NCBI GenBank assembly: GCA_035763805.1
Contig: DASUAL010000077.1
Span: 1-64,000 of the forward strand
Length of the DNA: 64,000 bases
DNA from: DASUAL01 sp035763805
Lineage (GTDB): Bacteria > Gemmatimonadota > Gemmatimonadetes > Gemmatimonadales > GWC2-71-9
Direction: 5' to 3'
The notes below the pieces were generated by a model that saw only the letters and a program-made list of their open reading frames with translations, had not been told where the DNA came from and did no database searches. The position numbers were made by a program, and so were the translations under genes. Below, one piece after another: positions 1 to 7,601 of the stretch (its first letter is position 1; every line of letters starts with the position of its first letter).

Positions 1-556
1 TGTCCACGATGATCTTGAGCGCGGGCTCGACGGGGTAGACCCAGGCGTGCTGCGCCATGTATTCCTTGAGGATGTCGTTCTGGACGGTGCCGCGGAGCTT
101 GTGGGGCGGCACGCCCTGCTTCTCCGCCGCCGCCACGTAGAAGCAGAACAGCATCGCGGCAGGGCCATTGATCGTCATGGACGTCGAGACCTGGTCGAGC
201 GGGATGCCGGCGAACAGAACTTCCATGTCCGCGAGGGAGGAGATCGCGACGCCGCACTTCCCTACCTCGCCCTCCGCGCGCGGGTGGTCGGAGTCGTAGC
301 CCATCAGCGTCGGGAAATCAAACGCGACCGAGAGACCGGTCTGTCCGTGGTCCAGCAGGAACTTGTACCGCCGGTTCGTGTCCTCGGCGGTGCCGAAGCC
401 GGCGAACTGCCGCATCGTCCAGAGCCGGCCGCGGTACATCGTCGGGTGAATGCCGCGCGTGAACGGGTATTCCCCCGGTCGCCCGAGCTGGTGCTCCGCG
501 TCGAGGTCGGCGACGTCCTCCGGGAGGTACACAGGCTTCTTCTCGATGCCGCTCAT
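1..556 (-). CDS. Methylmalonyl-CoA mutase large subunit, N-terminal part (runs off the window)
   Basis: The reading frame gives the N-terminal 185 residues of a B12-dependent acyl-CoA mutase TIM barrel; the rest lies before base 1. Family motifs are visible: 'TRGIHPTMYR', 'WTMRQFAGFG', 'VAFDFPTLMGYD' and 'GTVQNDILKEY', as in the substrate-binding barrel of methylmalonyl-CoA mutase, which converts (R)-methylmalonyl-CoA to succinyl-CoA in propionate metabolism. The start ATG (554-556) overlaps the meaB stop by four bases (ATGA), so the two are translationally coupled. A related mutase (isobutyryl- or ethylmalonyl-type) cannot be excluded because the specificity residues and B12 domain are not all in view. 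Confidence 0.9.
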   Translation of the reverse strand, partial: MSGIEKKPVYLPEDVADLDAEHQLGRPGEYPFTRGIHPTMYRGRLWTMRQFAGFGTAEDTNRRYKFLLDHGQTGLSVAFDFPTLMGYDSDHPRAEGEVGKCGVAISSLADMEVLFAGIPLDQVSTSMTINGPAAMLFCFYVAAAEKQGVPPHKLRGTVQNDILKEYMAQHAWVYPVEPALKIIVD

Positions 557-1638
557 CGGGGCGTCCCCGTCCGCACCTGGTCCAGGATTTCCGCCGCTAC
601 GTCGTACGGGCTTCGCCTCCCGTCGGCCACCTCGTCGAGGCGGCTGGCGAGGAGCTCCTCCGCCCGCGTCGAGTCCGCGATCCACTGTCGCACGGCTCGC
701 TCCAGCACCGCGCGGGTCCGTTGCGCGAGCCGCCCGCGGCGTCGCTCGGCGAGCTTGCCGGTCTGCTGCAGATACACGTAATGTCGATCGAGGGCGGAGA
801 CCAGCTCGGCCAGCCCATCCCCGCGCGATGCCACCGTCGCGATCACCGGCGGCTCCCACCCCTCCCCAAGGCGGTCGGGCGGACCGGCGGACGGACGGTC
901 AGAGGGCGCCGTTCCGTCCGCCCGTCCGCGGGACGGCCGGCCCGCCGGACGGGGGGCGTGGTGCGGGGTAACGTGGCGAAATGCGTTGCCACGCCGGATG
1001 CCCAGCATGACCTCCACTTCCTGTCGCAACTTGTCCGCTCCGGGGCGATCGCTCTTGTTGACCACGTAGATGTCGGCGATTTCCATGACGCCGGCCTTGA
1101 GCGTCTGGATGCCGTCTCCCGATTCGGGAACCAGCACCAGGATCGTCGTTTCGGCGGTGCGCGCGATGTCCAGCTCCGTCTGACCGACGCCCACGGTCTC
1201 GACCAAAATGCGCTCGAATCCGTACGCTTCGAGCAAGTCCGCCACCTCCTCGGTCGTGGTCGCGAGACCGCCGTGGGCGCCCCGCGTCGCCATGGACCGG
1301 ATAAAGACATTCGGGTCGAGGCTGGCCGACTCCATCCGGATCCGGTCGCCGAGAAGGGCGCCGCCGGTGAACGGGCTCGTGGGGTCGACGGCGATCACGC
1401 CGACCCCGAGCCCCTGGGCCCGGAACTGCTGGATCAGGCGCTCGGTGAGCGTGCTCTTGCCCGCGCCCGGCGGGCCCGTGATGCCGATGCGGCGGGTGCC
1501 CCCCCGCCCCAGGCGCGCGTGCACGTGCGATAACACCCGCTCGAACCCGTCGCCCTGGTTCTCGACGAGGCTGATCGCGCGGGCCAGCGCGGCCGACTCA
1601 CGGCGCTCCAGGCCCCCGAGGATGCGTTCCACGCTCAT
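553..1638 (-). CDS. meaB: Methylmalonyl-CoA mutase-associated GTPase MeaB
   Basis: This is a G3E-family P-loop GTPase that protects or reloads the B12 cofactor of methylmalonyl-CoA mutase, whose gene follows it directly. Walker A 'GPPGAGKST' is at residues 55-63, the Walker B-like 'ETVGVGQTE' at about 147-155, and the guanine-specificity motif 'NKSD' at 194-197; 'DPTSPFTGG' is the typical switch segment. At 361 residues it is about 30 longer than common MeaB proteins. The excess is a Pro/Arg-rich linker at roughly residues 224-260, encoded by an inverted array of short GC-rich repeats (see 871-958). The C-terminal helical dimerisation domain follows. Confidence 0.93.
   Translation of the reverse strand: MSVERILGGLERRESAALARAISLVENQGDGFERVLSHVHARLGRGGTRRIGITGPPGAGKSTLTERLIQQFRAQGLGVGVIAVDPTSPFTGGALLGDRIRMESASLDPNVFIRSMATRGAHGGLATTTEEVADLLEAYGFERILVETVGVGQTELDIARTAETTILVLVPESGDGIQTLKAGVMEIADIYVVNKSDRPGADKLRQEVEVMLGIRRGNAFRHVTPHHAPRPAGRPSRGRADGTAPSDRPSAGPPDRLGEGWEPPVIATVASRGDGLAELVSALDRHYVYLQQTGKLAERRRGRLAQRTRAVLERAVRQWIADSTRAEELLASRLDEVADGRRSPYDVAAEILDQVRTGTPR
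871..958. repeat. GC-rich inverted array of about 8-base units inside meaB
   Basis: Reading the plus strand, the left arm has units GCGGTCGG, GCGGACCG, GCGGACGG. After a short spacer the right arm carries the complementary CCGTCCGC unit twice, followed by degenerate copies. The array is in frame with meaB and encodes the extra Pro/Arg-rich linker. It resembles in layout, not in sequence, the heptamer inverted repeats elsewhere in this window. Confidence 0.55.
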
Positions 1639-1682
1639 CGAAAGTTAACTATTAAGAGGACCCGCGCCTCCACCCCATCGGG

Positions 1683-2882
1683 TCACGCACGCTCCTCCGG
1701 CCGGTCGAGCGACAGCGTCGGCACCGGTTCCGGGCGCACGGCGATCCGCTCGACGCGCGTCGCCGTGGCGGCGAGGATGTCGAACTCGAGGCCCCGCAGC
1801 GCGAGGCGCTCCCCGGGCCGCGGGATCCGCCCCAATGCGTGCACGAGGAGCCCGCCCACGGTCTGCGCGCCGCGACTCCCGATCGCCAGCCCGAATACTT
1901 CCTCCAGCCGACTCGCGGGAGTGCTTCCCTCGAGCTCGACCACACGGATCGGTGTCTCCCGGGCGGGCTCGGGCGGGCCGGGCTCGAAGATCTCCGAAAC
2001 CAGGTCGCGCAGCAGGTCCTGCAGGGTGACGAGACCCGCCGTGCCGCCGAACTCATCGAGCACCACCGCGAGATGGCTCCGGCCCGGCTGCATCTCGAGC
2101 ATCAGGTCCGCCGTGCGCGTCGTCCCCGGCACTACGAGGGTCGGCCGCACCGGGACGGGGGCGTCCGGCTGGAGCTTGAGCAGATCGAACGCATGGGCGA
2201 CGCCCACGACCTCGTCGAGCGACCCACGGTACACCGGGTAGCGGCTGTACCGCGACTGCATGCACACGTGCGCCGCTTCGGCTGCGAGCAGGCCCTCCGG
2301 GATCGCGACGATCGCCGTGCGCGGCGTCATCAGGTCCTTGATGGGCCGGTCGGCGAACGCGAGCACGCCCGACACGACCGCCAGCTCGTCCGCCGACGCG
2401 AGGGCCTCGGTGTCGGCGTTGGTGAGCACGGCGGCGAGCGTGGTGCGCTTGGAGGGATCCCGCCACGGGATGAACGGAGCGAGAGGTCGCGCAAGCCGCT
2501 CGAGCCACGGCACGGCGCGCGCCACGATGGGCTCGGCCCAGCGGCGGCCCACGACGCGCGGCACCAGGTAGGCGGCGCTGACGAGCAGCGGCACGCCCAC
2601 GGTGAAGGTGAACACGCCCAGGAACGTGGGCGTCGTCTGAGCGAGCAGCGCCGGGACCGAGGCCGCGGCGCAGATGATGCCCAGCGTGGTCAGCGCGTTC
2701 GCGGTGGCGAGCACGCGGCCTGGATTTTCGAGCACCTCCGCGGAAACACCCGAGCCGCGCAGCTTGTAGGACACCCAGCGGGTGAGCTCTACCTGGCTGA
2801 CGGCGGCCGTGGCCACGCCCACGGCCGCCGAGGCGGCGGCGAGCACGATGCCGAGCACGAGCGTGACCAGCGAGCCGGTCAT
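1683..2882 (-). CDS. CNNM/CorC-type membrane protein with CBS pair (second of two)
   Basis: About 399 residues. The N-terminal third holds hydrophobic segments of a DUF21/CNNM transmembrane domain. A CBS pair follows, with 'MTPRTAIVAI' and 'VVLDEFGGTAGLVTLQDLL' marking its two halves, and then a C-terminal CorC_HlyC domain ('TVGGLLVHALGRIPRPGE'). CNNM/CorC proteins are linked to Mg2+ or Co2+ efflux; the older 'hemolysin' label is not informative. An ATG at 2880-2882 overlaps the upstream gene's stop (ATGA), so it is preferred over the start six codons upstream. It is a divergent paralogue of its neighbour, and the pair may form a heterodimer (inference). Confidence 0.85.
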   Translation of the reverse strand: MTGSLVTLVLGIVLAAASAAVGVATAAVSQVELTRWVSYKLRGSGVSAEVLENPGRVLATANALTTLGIICAAASVPALLAQTTPTFLGVFTFTVGVPLLVSAAYLVPRVVGRRWAEPIVARAVPWLERLARPLAPFIPWRDPSKRTTLAAVLTNADTEALASADELAVVSGVLAFADRPIKDLMTPRTAIVAIPEGLLAAEAAHVCMQSRYSRYPVYRGSLDEVVGVAHAFDLLKLQPDAPVPVRPTLVVPGTTRTADLMLEMQPGRSHLAVVLDEFGGTAGLVTLQDLLRDLVSEIFEPGPPEPARETPIRVVELEGSTPASRLEEVFGLAIGSRGAQTVGGLLVHALGRIPRPGERLALRGLEFDILAATATRVERIAVRPEPVPTLSLDRPEERA

Positions 2883-4057
2883 GCCTGGCGCTCGAAGCAC
2901 ACGCGGGTGACGCGCCGCCGATCCACGCGTTCCACCACGACCCGGAACCCGTCCAGCGTCAGCTCTTCACCGGTGCGCGGCACTCGGCCCAGGGCGGAAT
3001 AGATGAGCCCGCCCACGGTCGACACCTCGGCATGCTCGAATGTTCGCCCGAGGGCGTGAGACAGCTCGTCCAACGACACCCGCCCGTCCACGAGAAAGCG
3101 ATTGCCCTCCTTCCGGATGCCGGGTGCCGGCTCGAGGTCGTGCTCACTGCGGATCTCGCCGACGATCTCTTCGAGAATATCCTCGAGCGTGATGATCCCG
3201 GACGTCCCTCCGAACTCGTCCACGACGACCGCGAGGTGCGCAGGACCCCGCTGGAAGTCGCGCAGCTGGCTGTCCAGGGTCTTCGTCTCGGGGACGTACG
3301 ACGCGGGGCGTATGAGGTCTTGCCAGCGACCCGTACCGCCCGCGACGCCCATGACGAGCGGGACGAAGTCCTTCGCGAACACGACGCCGACGATGTTGTC
3401 CGGCGTGCCGTCGTACACCGGCAGGCGTGAATGCTCGCTGCGGCGAAATGCTTCGAGCACCTCGTCGGCGGTGGTCGCGACGTCCACTGCGACCATGTCG
3501 AGGCGCGGCGTCATCACCTCGTCCACGGAGGTGTCTGCGAGCGTGAAGACGCCGAGCAGCATGTCACGCTGGGCGGCGCCGAGGTCCGGCTCCAGGGGCC
3601 GGGGTGTGGACACCAGTGCGTGCAGCCCCCTGTCCACCCAGCCCAGCAGCCAGAGTAGCGGGCGGAACGGCGCGAGGGTGCGGCGCGCCAGCGGGAGAGC
3701 CGCGGTGGTGAGCTCGGGCGCGAGGCGCGCGATGCTCCGCGGCAGCGCATCGCCGACGACGAAGAGCAGGCCCCCTGCGGCGCCGAACGCACCCAGCCCT
3801 TCTGCCCACGGACGCTCCCACCAGCGCAGCAGATGCGCCGCGGCCACGGCCCCGAGCACCAGCAGGGCCAGGCGCGCCACGTACAGGACCCGGTGCAGCG
3901 GCACGCGCCCGCCCACCGTGGCGGGCGGTGCGTCGCCGAGAGTGTGGCGCGCTTCGCCCACCGCCGCTTCCTCCCCGAGCGCCAGCAGCGCTGCCCAGAG
4001 CACCGCGGTCGCGGCGATGAGGACGCCGGTGAAGTACAGCGCCGTCGCCGTGAGCAT
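2879..4057 (-). CDS. CNNM/CorC-type membrane protein with CBS pair (first of two)
   Basis: About 392 residues with the same architecture as the next gene: three or four N-terminal hydrophobic segments, a CBS pair beginning at 'VDEVMTPRLDMVAVD', the motif 'VVVDEFGGTSGIITLEDILEEIVGEI', and a C-terminal CorC_HlyC transporter-associated domain ('STVGGLIYSALGRVPRTGE'). The start ATG overlaps the ybeY stop (TAATG). In many bacteria a CorC protein follows ybeY and phoH, as here. The expected role is divalent-cation efflux or sensing at the inner membrane; the substrate cannot be read from the sequence. Confidence 0.87.
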   Translation of the reverse strand: MLTATALYFTGVLIAATAVLWAALLALGEEAAVGEARHTLGDAPPATVGGRVPLHRVLYVARLALLVLGAVAAAHLLRWWERPWAEGLGAFGAAGGLLFVVGDALPRSIARLAPELTTAALPLARRTLAPFRPLLWLLGWVDRGLHALVSTPRPLEPDLGAAQRDMLLGVFTLADTSVDEVMTPRLDMVAVDVATTADEVLEAFRRSEHSRLPVYDGTPDNIVGVVFAKDFVPLVMGVAGGTGRWQDLIRPASYVPETKTLDSQLRDFQRGPAHLAVVVDEFGGTSGIITLEDILEEIVGEIRSEHDLEPAPGIRKEGNRFLVDGRVSLDELSHALGRTFEHAEVSTVGGLIYSALGRVPRTGEELTLDGFRVVVERVDRRRVTRVCFERQA

Positions 4058-4506
4058 TAGGCGCGCCCGTTCAGGAGACGCCGCACATAGCGCTCCTGGC
4101 GGCGCCACATGGCGGAGCGGGTACGCCCCCGGCCCTCAGGGTGATCGTAGCCGAGGACGTGCAGGGTTCCGTGCACCACGAGCCGCACCAGCTCGGCGCT
4201 CATGGTTTCCTCTCCTCCCGACTTCCGTCGCGCGACATAGCGCTGAGCCGCTTCGGGACAGATGTAGATGTCGCCCACGAGCGAGCCGTCGGGTTGGGGG
4301 AGCGCGAACGCGATGACGTCGGTGAGCCCGCGGCGGCCGGTCGCCCGCCGGTTGAGACCGCGCATCGCGGTAGCGTCCAGCAGCGTGAGCTCGACCCGTG
4401 CGCGTGGGGTACCCTCCCACGCGAGCACGCGCCGCGCGACGCGCACGAGGCGCGTCCGCCGCTCAGGTCCGCTGCGACGCCGGCTGCCACGTAGCGGTGA
4501 TCCCAC
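4057..4506 (-). CDS. ybeY: Endoribonuclease YbeY (rRNA maturation factor)
   Basis: The zinc-binding signature 'HGTLHVLGYDH' (three histidines) near the C-terminus identifies the UPF0054/YbeY single-strand RNase used in 16S rRNA 3'-end maturation and ribosome quality control. 'GLTDVIAFAL' is the conserved segment before it. The longest frame starts 44 bases inside the upstream PgpH-like gene. A GTG at 4444-4446, preceded by a GGCGGA-like ribosome site, would give a 129-residue protein and is a reasonable alternative. The order phoH, HD-domain protein, ybeY, corC is a widely conserved cluster. Confidence 0.92.
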   Translation of the reverse strand: MGSPLRGSRRRSGPERRTRLVRVARRVLAWEGTPRARVELTLLDATAMRGLNRRATGRRGLTDVIAFALPQPDGSLVGDIYICPEAAQRYVARRKSGGEETMSAELVRLVVHGTLHVLGYDHPEGRGRTRSAMWRRQERYVRRLLNGRA

Positions 4507-6643
4507 CGCTGGACTCCGGGTAGTCGATGCGGTTGTGGTACATGCCGCTGATGATACGCACGAACTCCCGTTTCACCTCCTCGATCTGCTGCAGCGTCAT
4601 CGGGGCTTCGTCCAGCTGCCCGGCGTTCAGCTTGGTGCGCACGATATGATCGATCACCTCTTCGATCTTGGTCGGGGTCAGGTCTTCGAGCACCCGCAGC
4701 GCCGCCTCCACCGAGTCGGCGAGCATCGTGATAGCGGTCTCTTTTGAGCGGGGCCGGGGCCCCGGGTATACGTAATCCGCCGGGTTGGGGGGTCCGCCGT
4801 CGCCGCTCTTCTTTGCGCGGTCGAGGAAGTAGGTGATCTCCATCGTGCCGTGATGCTCGGGAATGAACGCCGCGACCGCTTCCGGAAGCCGCGCCTCGCG
4901 CGCCAGCGTCAGGCCGTCGGTCACGTGCGCCTTGATGATCTGCGCGGACTGGTAGGCCTTGAGCCGGTCGTGCGGGTTGTTGCCGCGCGTCTGGTTCTCG
5001 ACGAAGTACTGCGGGTTCTTGACCTTGCCGATGTCGTGGTAGTAGCAGCCCACGCGACCGAGCAGCCCATTGGCGCCGATCCGGTTGCACGCCGCCTCCA
5101 CCAGGTTCGCCATCGCGACCGAGTGCGCGTACGTCCCCGGGGCCTCGAGCGACAGCCGCCGCAGGAGCGGCCGGCTCGGGTCGGAGAGCTCGAGCAGGGT
5201 GAGGTCGGTCGTGATGCCGGTGATCGACTCGGCCATCGGGAGGAGGAAGAATGCGACCCCTGCCGACACCAGGCCGTTCGCGGCGCCCCACAGGCCACGC
5301 AACCCGATCTCGACCGCGCTCCAGTCGGCCGTGACACCCAGGGCGAGTTCACCCGTCAGGTAGCCAAGGGTGATGATCGCCACCGGCACGTAGAAATTGC
5401 TCCGCCGCCGCAGCCCGCGGATCGACAGTGCCGCCGTCACTCCACCCACGATGCAGAGGAACTGCGCCGGGATCTCGTGGAACGCCGGCTGCAGGCCGAT
5501 CACCGCCGCGACGATCATCGCGGCGATCATCGAGACGCGGCCGTTGAACAGCACCGTCATCATCATCGCCATGAACGGCAGCACGATGATCTCGGGGTAC
5601 TGCGGGAAGAAGCGCGCGACCGCGGCGGCCTGCAGCAACACGAACCCGAAGAGCCCGCCGATCAGTGCCACCTGCCGCGCCTCGCGATACGTCTCGCGGC
5701 GGTAGAACACCAGCAGCGCCCAGAAGATGCCGAGCACGAGAGAGTCCCGGAGGATCGGGCCGAACACGCCCCCCACTGTCCGGCTGGTGGCCGCGCCGCG
5801 ACGCACCAGATCGTTGTGCAGGGCAACCAGCTTCTCGGAGGCCTCGTTGGTCACGACCTCGTGCGCGCCGACGATCCGGTCCCCCGCGCGCACGATGTAC
5901 TTGCTGGGATCGACGCTGCGCCGCAACTCGTCGCGCCGTCGCTCGGTCTCGAGCGTGTTCAGCACCAGGGACGGACGGAAGAAGCGACTCGCGAGCCGCA
6001 CGTAGACCGCGTCGGCGACGCTCGACCCTCGGTCCGGATGCAGGGTGCGCGCGCGGGCGAGGTACTGGGCGTGCGACAGCACTTGATTGCGGGACACCGA
6101 TACTTCCGAGGAGCGCCGCCGGATGATGAGCTCCGACGCCTGCTCGACCTGGAGCACGCCGGGCGCCGTCACCCCCACGGCGAGCGTGCGGTCGAACAAC
6201 TGCGTCAGCGCCCGCTCAATGCCGTGGCGCTTCCCGCTCTTCGCGAGGTAGGCCGCTTCCGGTGGGGTCAGGTTGACGCCTATGTCCTTGGCGGCCTGGA
6301 GCACGGCCGCCGGGCCGCCTTGGTCCGCCGCGCTGTCGATGGTCGCGAAGAAGCCGTGCATTACGATGGTGGCACTGTCGACGGTTCGCTGCTGGAACTC
6401 GTAGATCGGCTTGACGGTGCTGGCGAGCTCCTCCGCTTCGCGGGCGAGCTCGGCGTCGGACTTGGTCACCGGGAAGGTGAACGGCGCGATCACCTCGCGT
6501 TCGGCCACGGCGCCGGGCTTGAGAAGCGGCGCCAGGTTGCTCGCGCTCGAGGGGAAGGCGACGTAGGTGAGCGTCGCGAGCCCGACCACCCATGCCCAGC
6601 GGCTGCCGTGAAAGCGCACTTGCTCCTTCGAGGGAAGCTTCAT
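4463..6643 (-). CDS. 7TM-HD membrane phosphodiesterase, PgpH-like (c-di-AMP hydrolysis)
   Basis: 726 residues. A short N-terminal membrane anchor is followed by a long extracytoplasmic region (about residues 40-300), then about seven hydrophobic helices (about 300-470), then a cytoplasmic HD domain. HD residues are visible in 'GTYAHSVAMANL', 'GCYYHDIGK' and 'PEHHGT'. This arrangement (7TMR-HDED, 7TM, HD) is that of PgpH, which linearises cyclic-di-AMP. The neighbourhood (phoH upstream, ybeY downstream) is the usual one for this family. ATG 6641-6643 lies one base after the phoH stop. No diadenylate cyclase gene is in the window. Confidence 0.9.
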   Translation of the reverse strand: MKLPSKEQVRFHGSRWAWVVGLATLTYVAFPSSASNLAPLLKPGAVAEREVIAPFTFPVTKSDAELAREAEELASTVKPIYEFQQRTVDSATIVMHGFFATIDSAADQGGPAAVLQAAKDIGVNLTPPEAAYLAKSGKRHGIERALTQLFDRTLAVGVTAPGVLQVEQASELIIRRRSSEVSVSRNQVLSHAQYLARARTLHPDRGSSVADAVYVRLASRFFRPSLVLNTLETERRRDELRRSVDPSKYIVRAGDRIVGAHEVVTNEASEKLVALHNDLVRRGAATSRTVGGVFGPILRDSLVLGIFWALLVFYRRETYREARQVALIGGLFGFVLLQAAAVARFFPQYPEIIVLPFMAMMMTVLFNGRVSMIAAMIVAAVIGLQPAFHEIPAQFLCIVGGVTAALSIRGLRRRSNFYVPVAIITLGYLTGELALGVTADWSAVEIGLRGLWGAANGLVSAGVAFFLLPMAESITGITTDLTLLELSDPSRPLLRRLSLEAPGTYAHSVAMANLVEAACNRIGANGLLGRVGCYYHDIGKVKNPQYFVENQTRGNNPHDRLKAYQSAQIIKAHVTDGLTLAREARLPEAVAAFIPEHHGTMEITYFLDRAKKSGDGGPPNPADYVYPGPRPRSKETAITMLADSVEAALRVLEDLTPTKIEEVIDHIVRTKLNAGQLDEAPMTLQQIEEVKREFVRIISGMYHNRIDYPESSGGITATWQPASQRT

Positions 6644-6644
6644 C

Positions 6645-7601
6645 TCAACCCTGGGCGTCCTCGGCGTAGGCGCGGATGATGTCTCGCACCAGCCGGTGGC
6701 GCACGACGTCCGTGTCGGTGAGGTAGCAGAACCCGATGCCCTCGATCCCGGGCAAGATCCGCTCCACCTGCAGGAGCCCCGAGTCTTCGCGGTTGGTGAG
6801 ATCGATCTGGGTCTTGTCGCCCGTGATCACCGCCCGCGAGTTCACGCCGAGGCGCGTCAGGAACATCTTCATCTGCATCCCGGTCGCGTTCTGGGCCTCG
6901 TCGAGGATCACGAAGGCGTCCGACAGCGTGCGGCCGCGCATGTAAGCGAGCGGCGCGATCTCGATGGTGCGCGTCTCGATCGCTTTCTGGACGCGGTCGC
7001 GCGGCATCATGTCCTCGAGGGCATCGTACAACGGCCGCAGGTACGGGTCCACCTTCTCCTGCAGGTCGCCCGGAAGGAAGCCGAGGCTCTCGCCCGCCTC
7101 CACGGCCGGCCGGGCCAGCACGATCCGGCGCACTCGCTTGCGCGCGAGCGCGTCCACCGCTGCCGCGACCGCGAGATACGTCTTGCCGGTGCCCGCGGGT
7201 CCGATGCCGATCACGATGTCGCGCTGCACGATCGCCTTGAGGTAGTCGCGCTGGCCGCCGGTCTTGGGCTGGATCACGCGGCGCAGCCCGGGCAGGATGA
7301 TGCGACAGTCGTCCTCCGTCGTCCGCCCGAGCGTCCCGCGCGCTTCCTCACCCACGACGCGCCCGACATCGGCGACGGCGAGCGTCTCCCCCATGCGCGC
7401 GAGATCCACGAGGGCTTGCGCCACCTGGGCCGCCCGCTCCACGGCGCCCAGCGATCCCTGGAGCGTCAGCGTATCACCGCGCAACGACACCCGCACGCCC
7501 AGCCGCTTCGCCAGCTCGATCAGGTTGCTGTCGTTCACTCCGGCAAGCGCGAGCGGGTCGACGCCTTCGGTCGACAGTCGGTGGGTGATCTCGTCGCTCA
7601 T
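6645..7601 (-). CDS. phoH: PhoH-family ATPase
   Basis: 318 residues. An N-terminal KH-like segment (residues 25-70) precedes a PhoH ATPase domain with Walker A 'GPAGTGKT' at 134-141 and Walker B/DEAQ motif 'VILDEAQNAT' near 230. 'ITGDKTQIDL' is the sensor segment. PhoH (YbeZ) is an RNA-helicase-like NTPase that works with YbeY in rRNA processing. The ATG (7599-7601) overlaps the aspS stop as ATGA, which fixes the start; the open frame continues far upstream inside aspS but without homology. Confidence 0.93.
   Translation of the reverse strand: MSDEITHRLSTEGVDPLALAGVNDSNLIELAKRLGVRVSLRGDTLTLQGSLGAVERAAQVAQALVDLARMGETLAVADVGRVVGEEARGTLGRTTEDDCRIILPGLRRVIQPKTGGQRDYLKAIVQRDIVIGIGPAGTGKTYLAVAAAVDALARKRVRRIVLARPAVEAGESLGFLPGDLQEKVDPYLRPLYDALEDMMPRDRVQKAIETRTIEIAPLAYMRGRTLSDAFVILDEAQNATGMQMKMFLTRLGVNSRAVITGDKTQIDLTNREDSGLLQVERILPGIEGIGFCYLTDTDVVRHRLVRDIIRAYAEDAQG

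Noticed and set aside
4850..6679. 609-codon open frame on the plus strand opposite the PgpH-like gene
   Set aside because: It is an Arg/His/Asp-rich antisense shadow with no domain; the minus-strand frame has clear 7TM and HD motifs.
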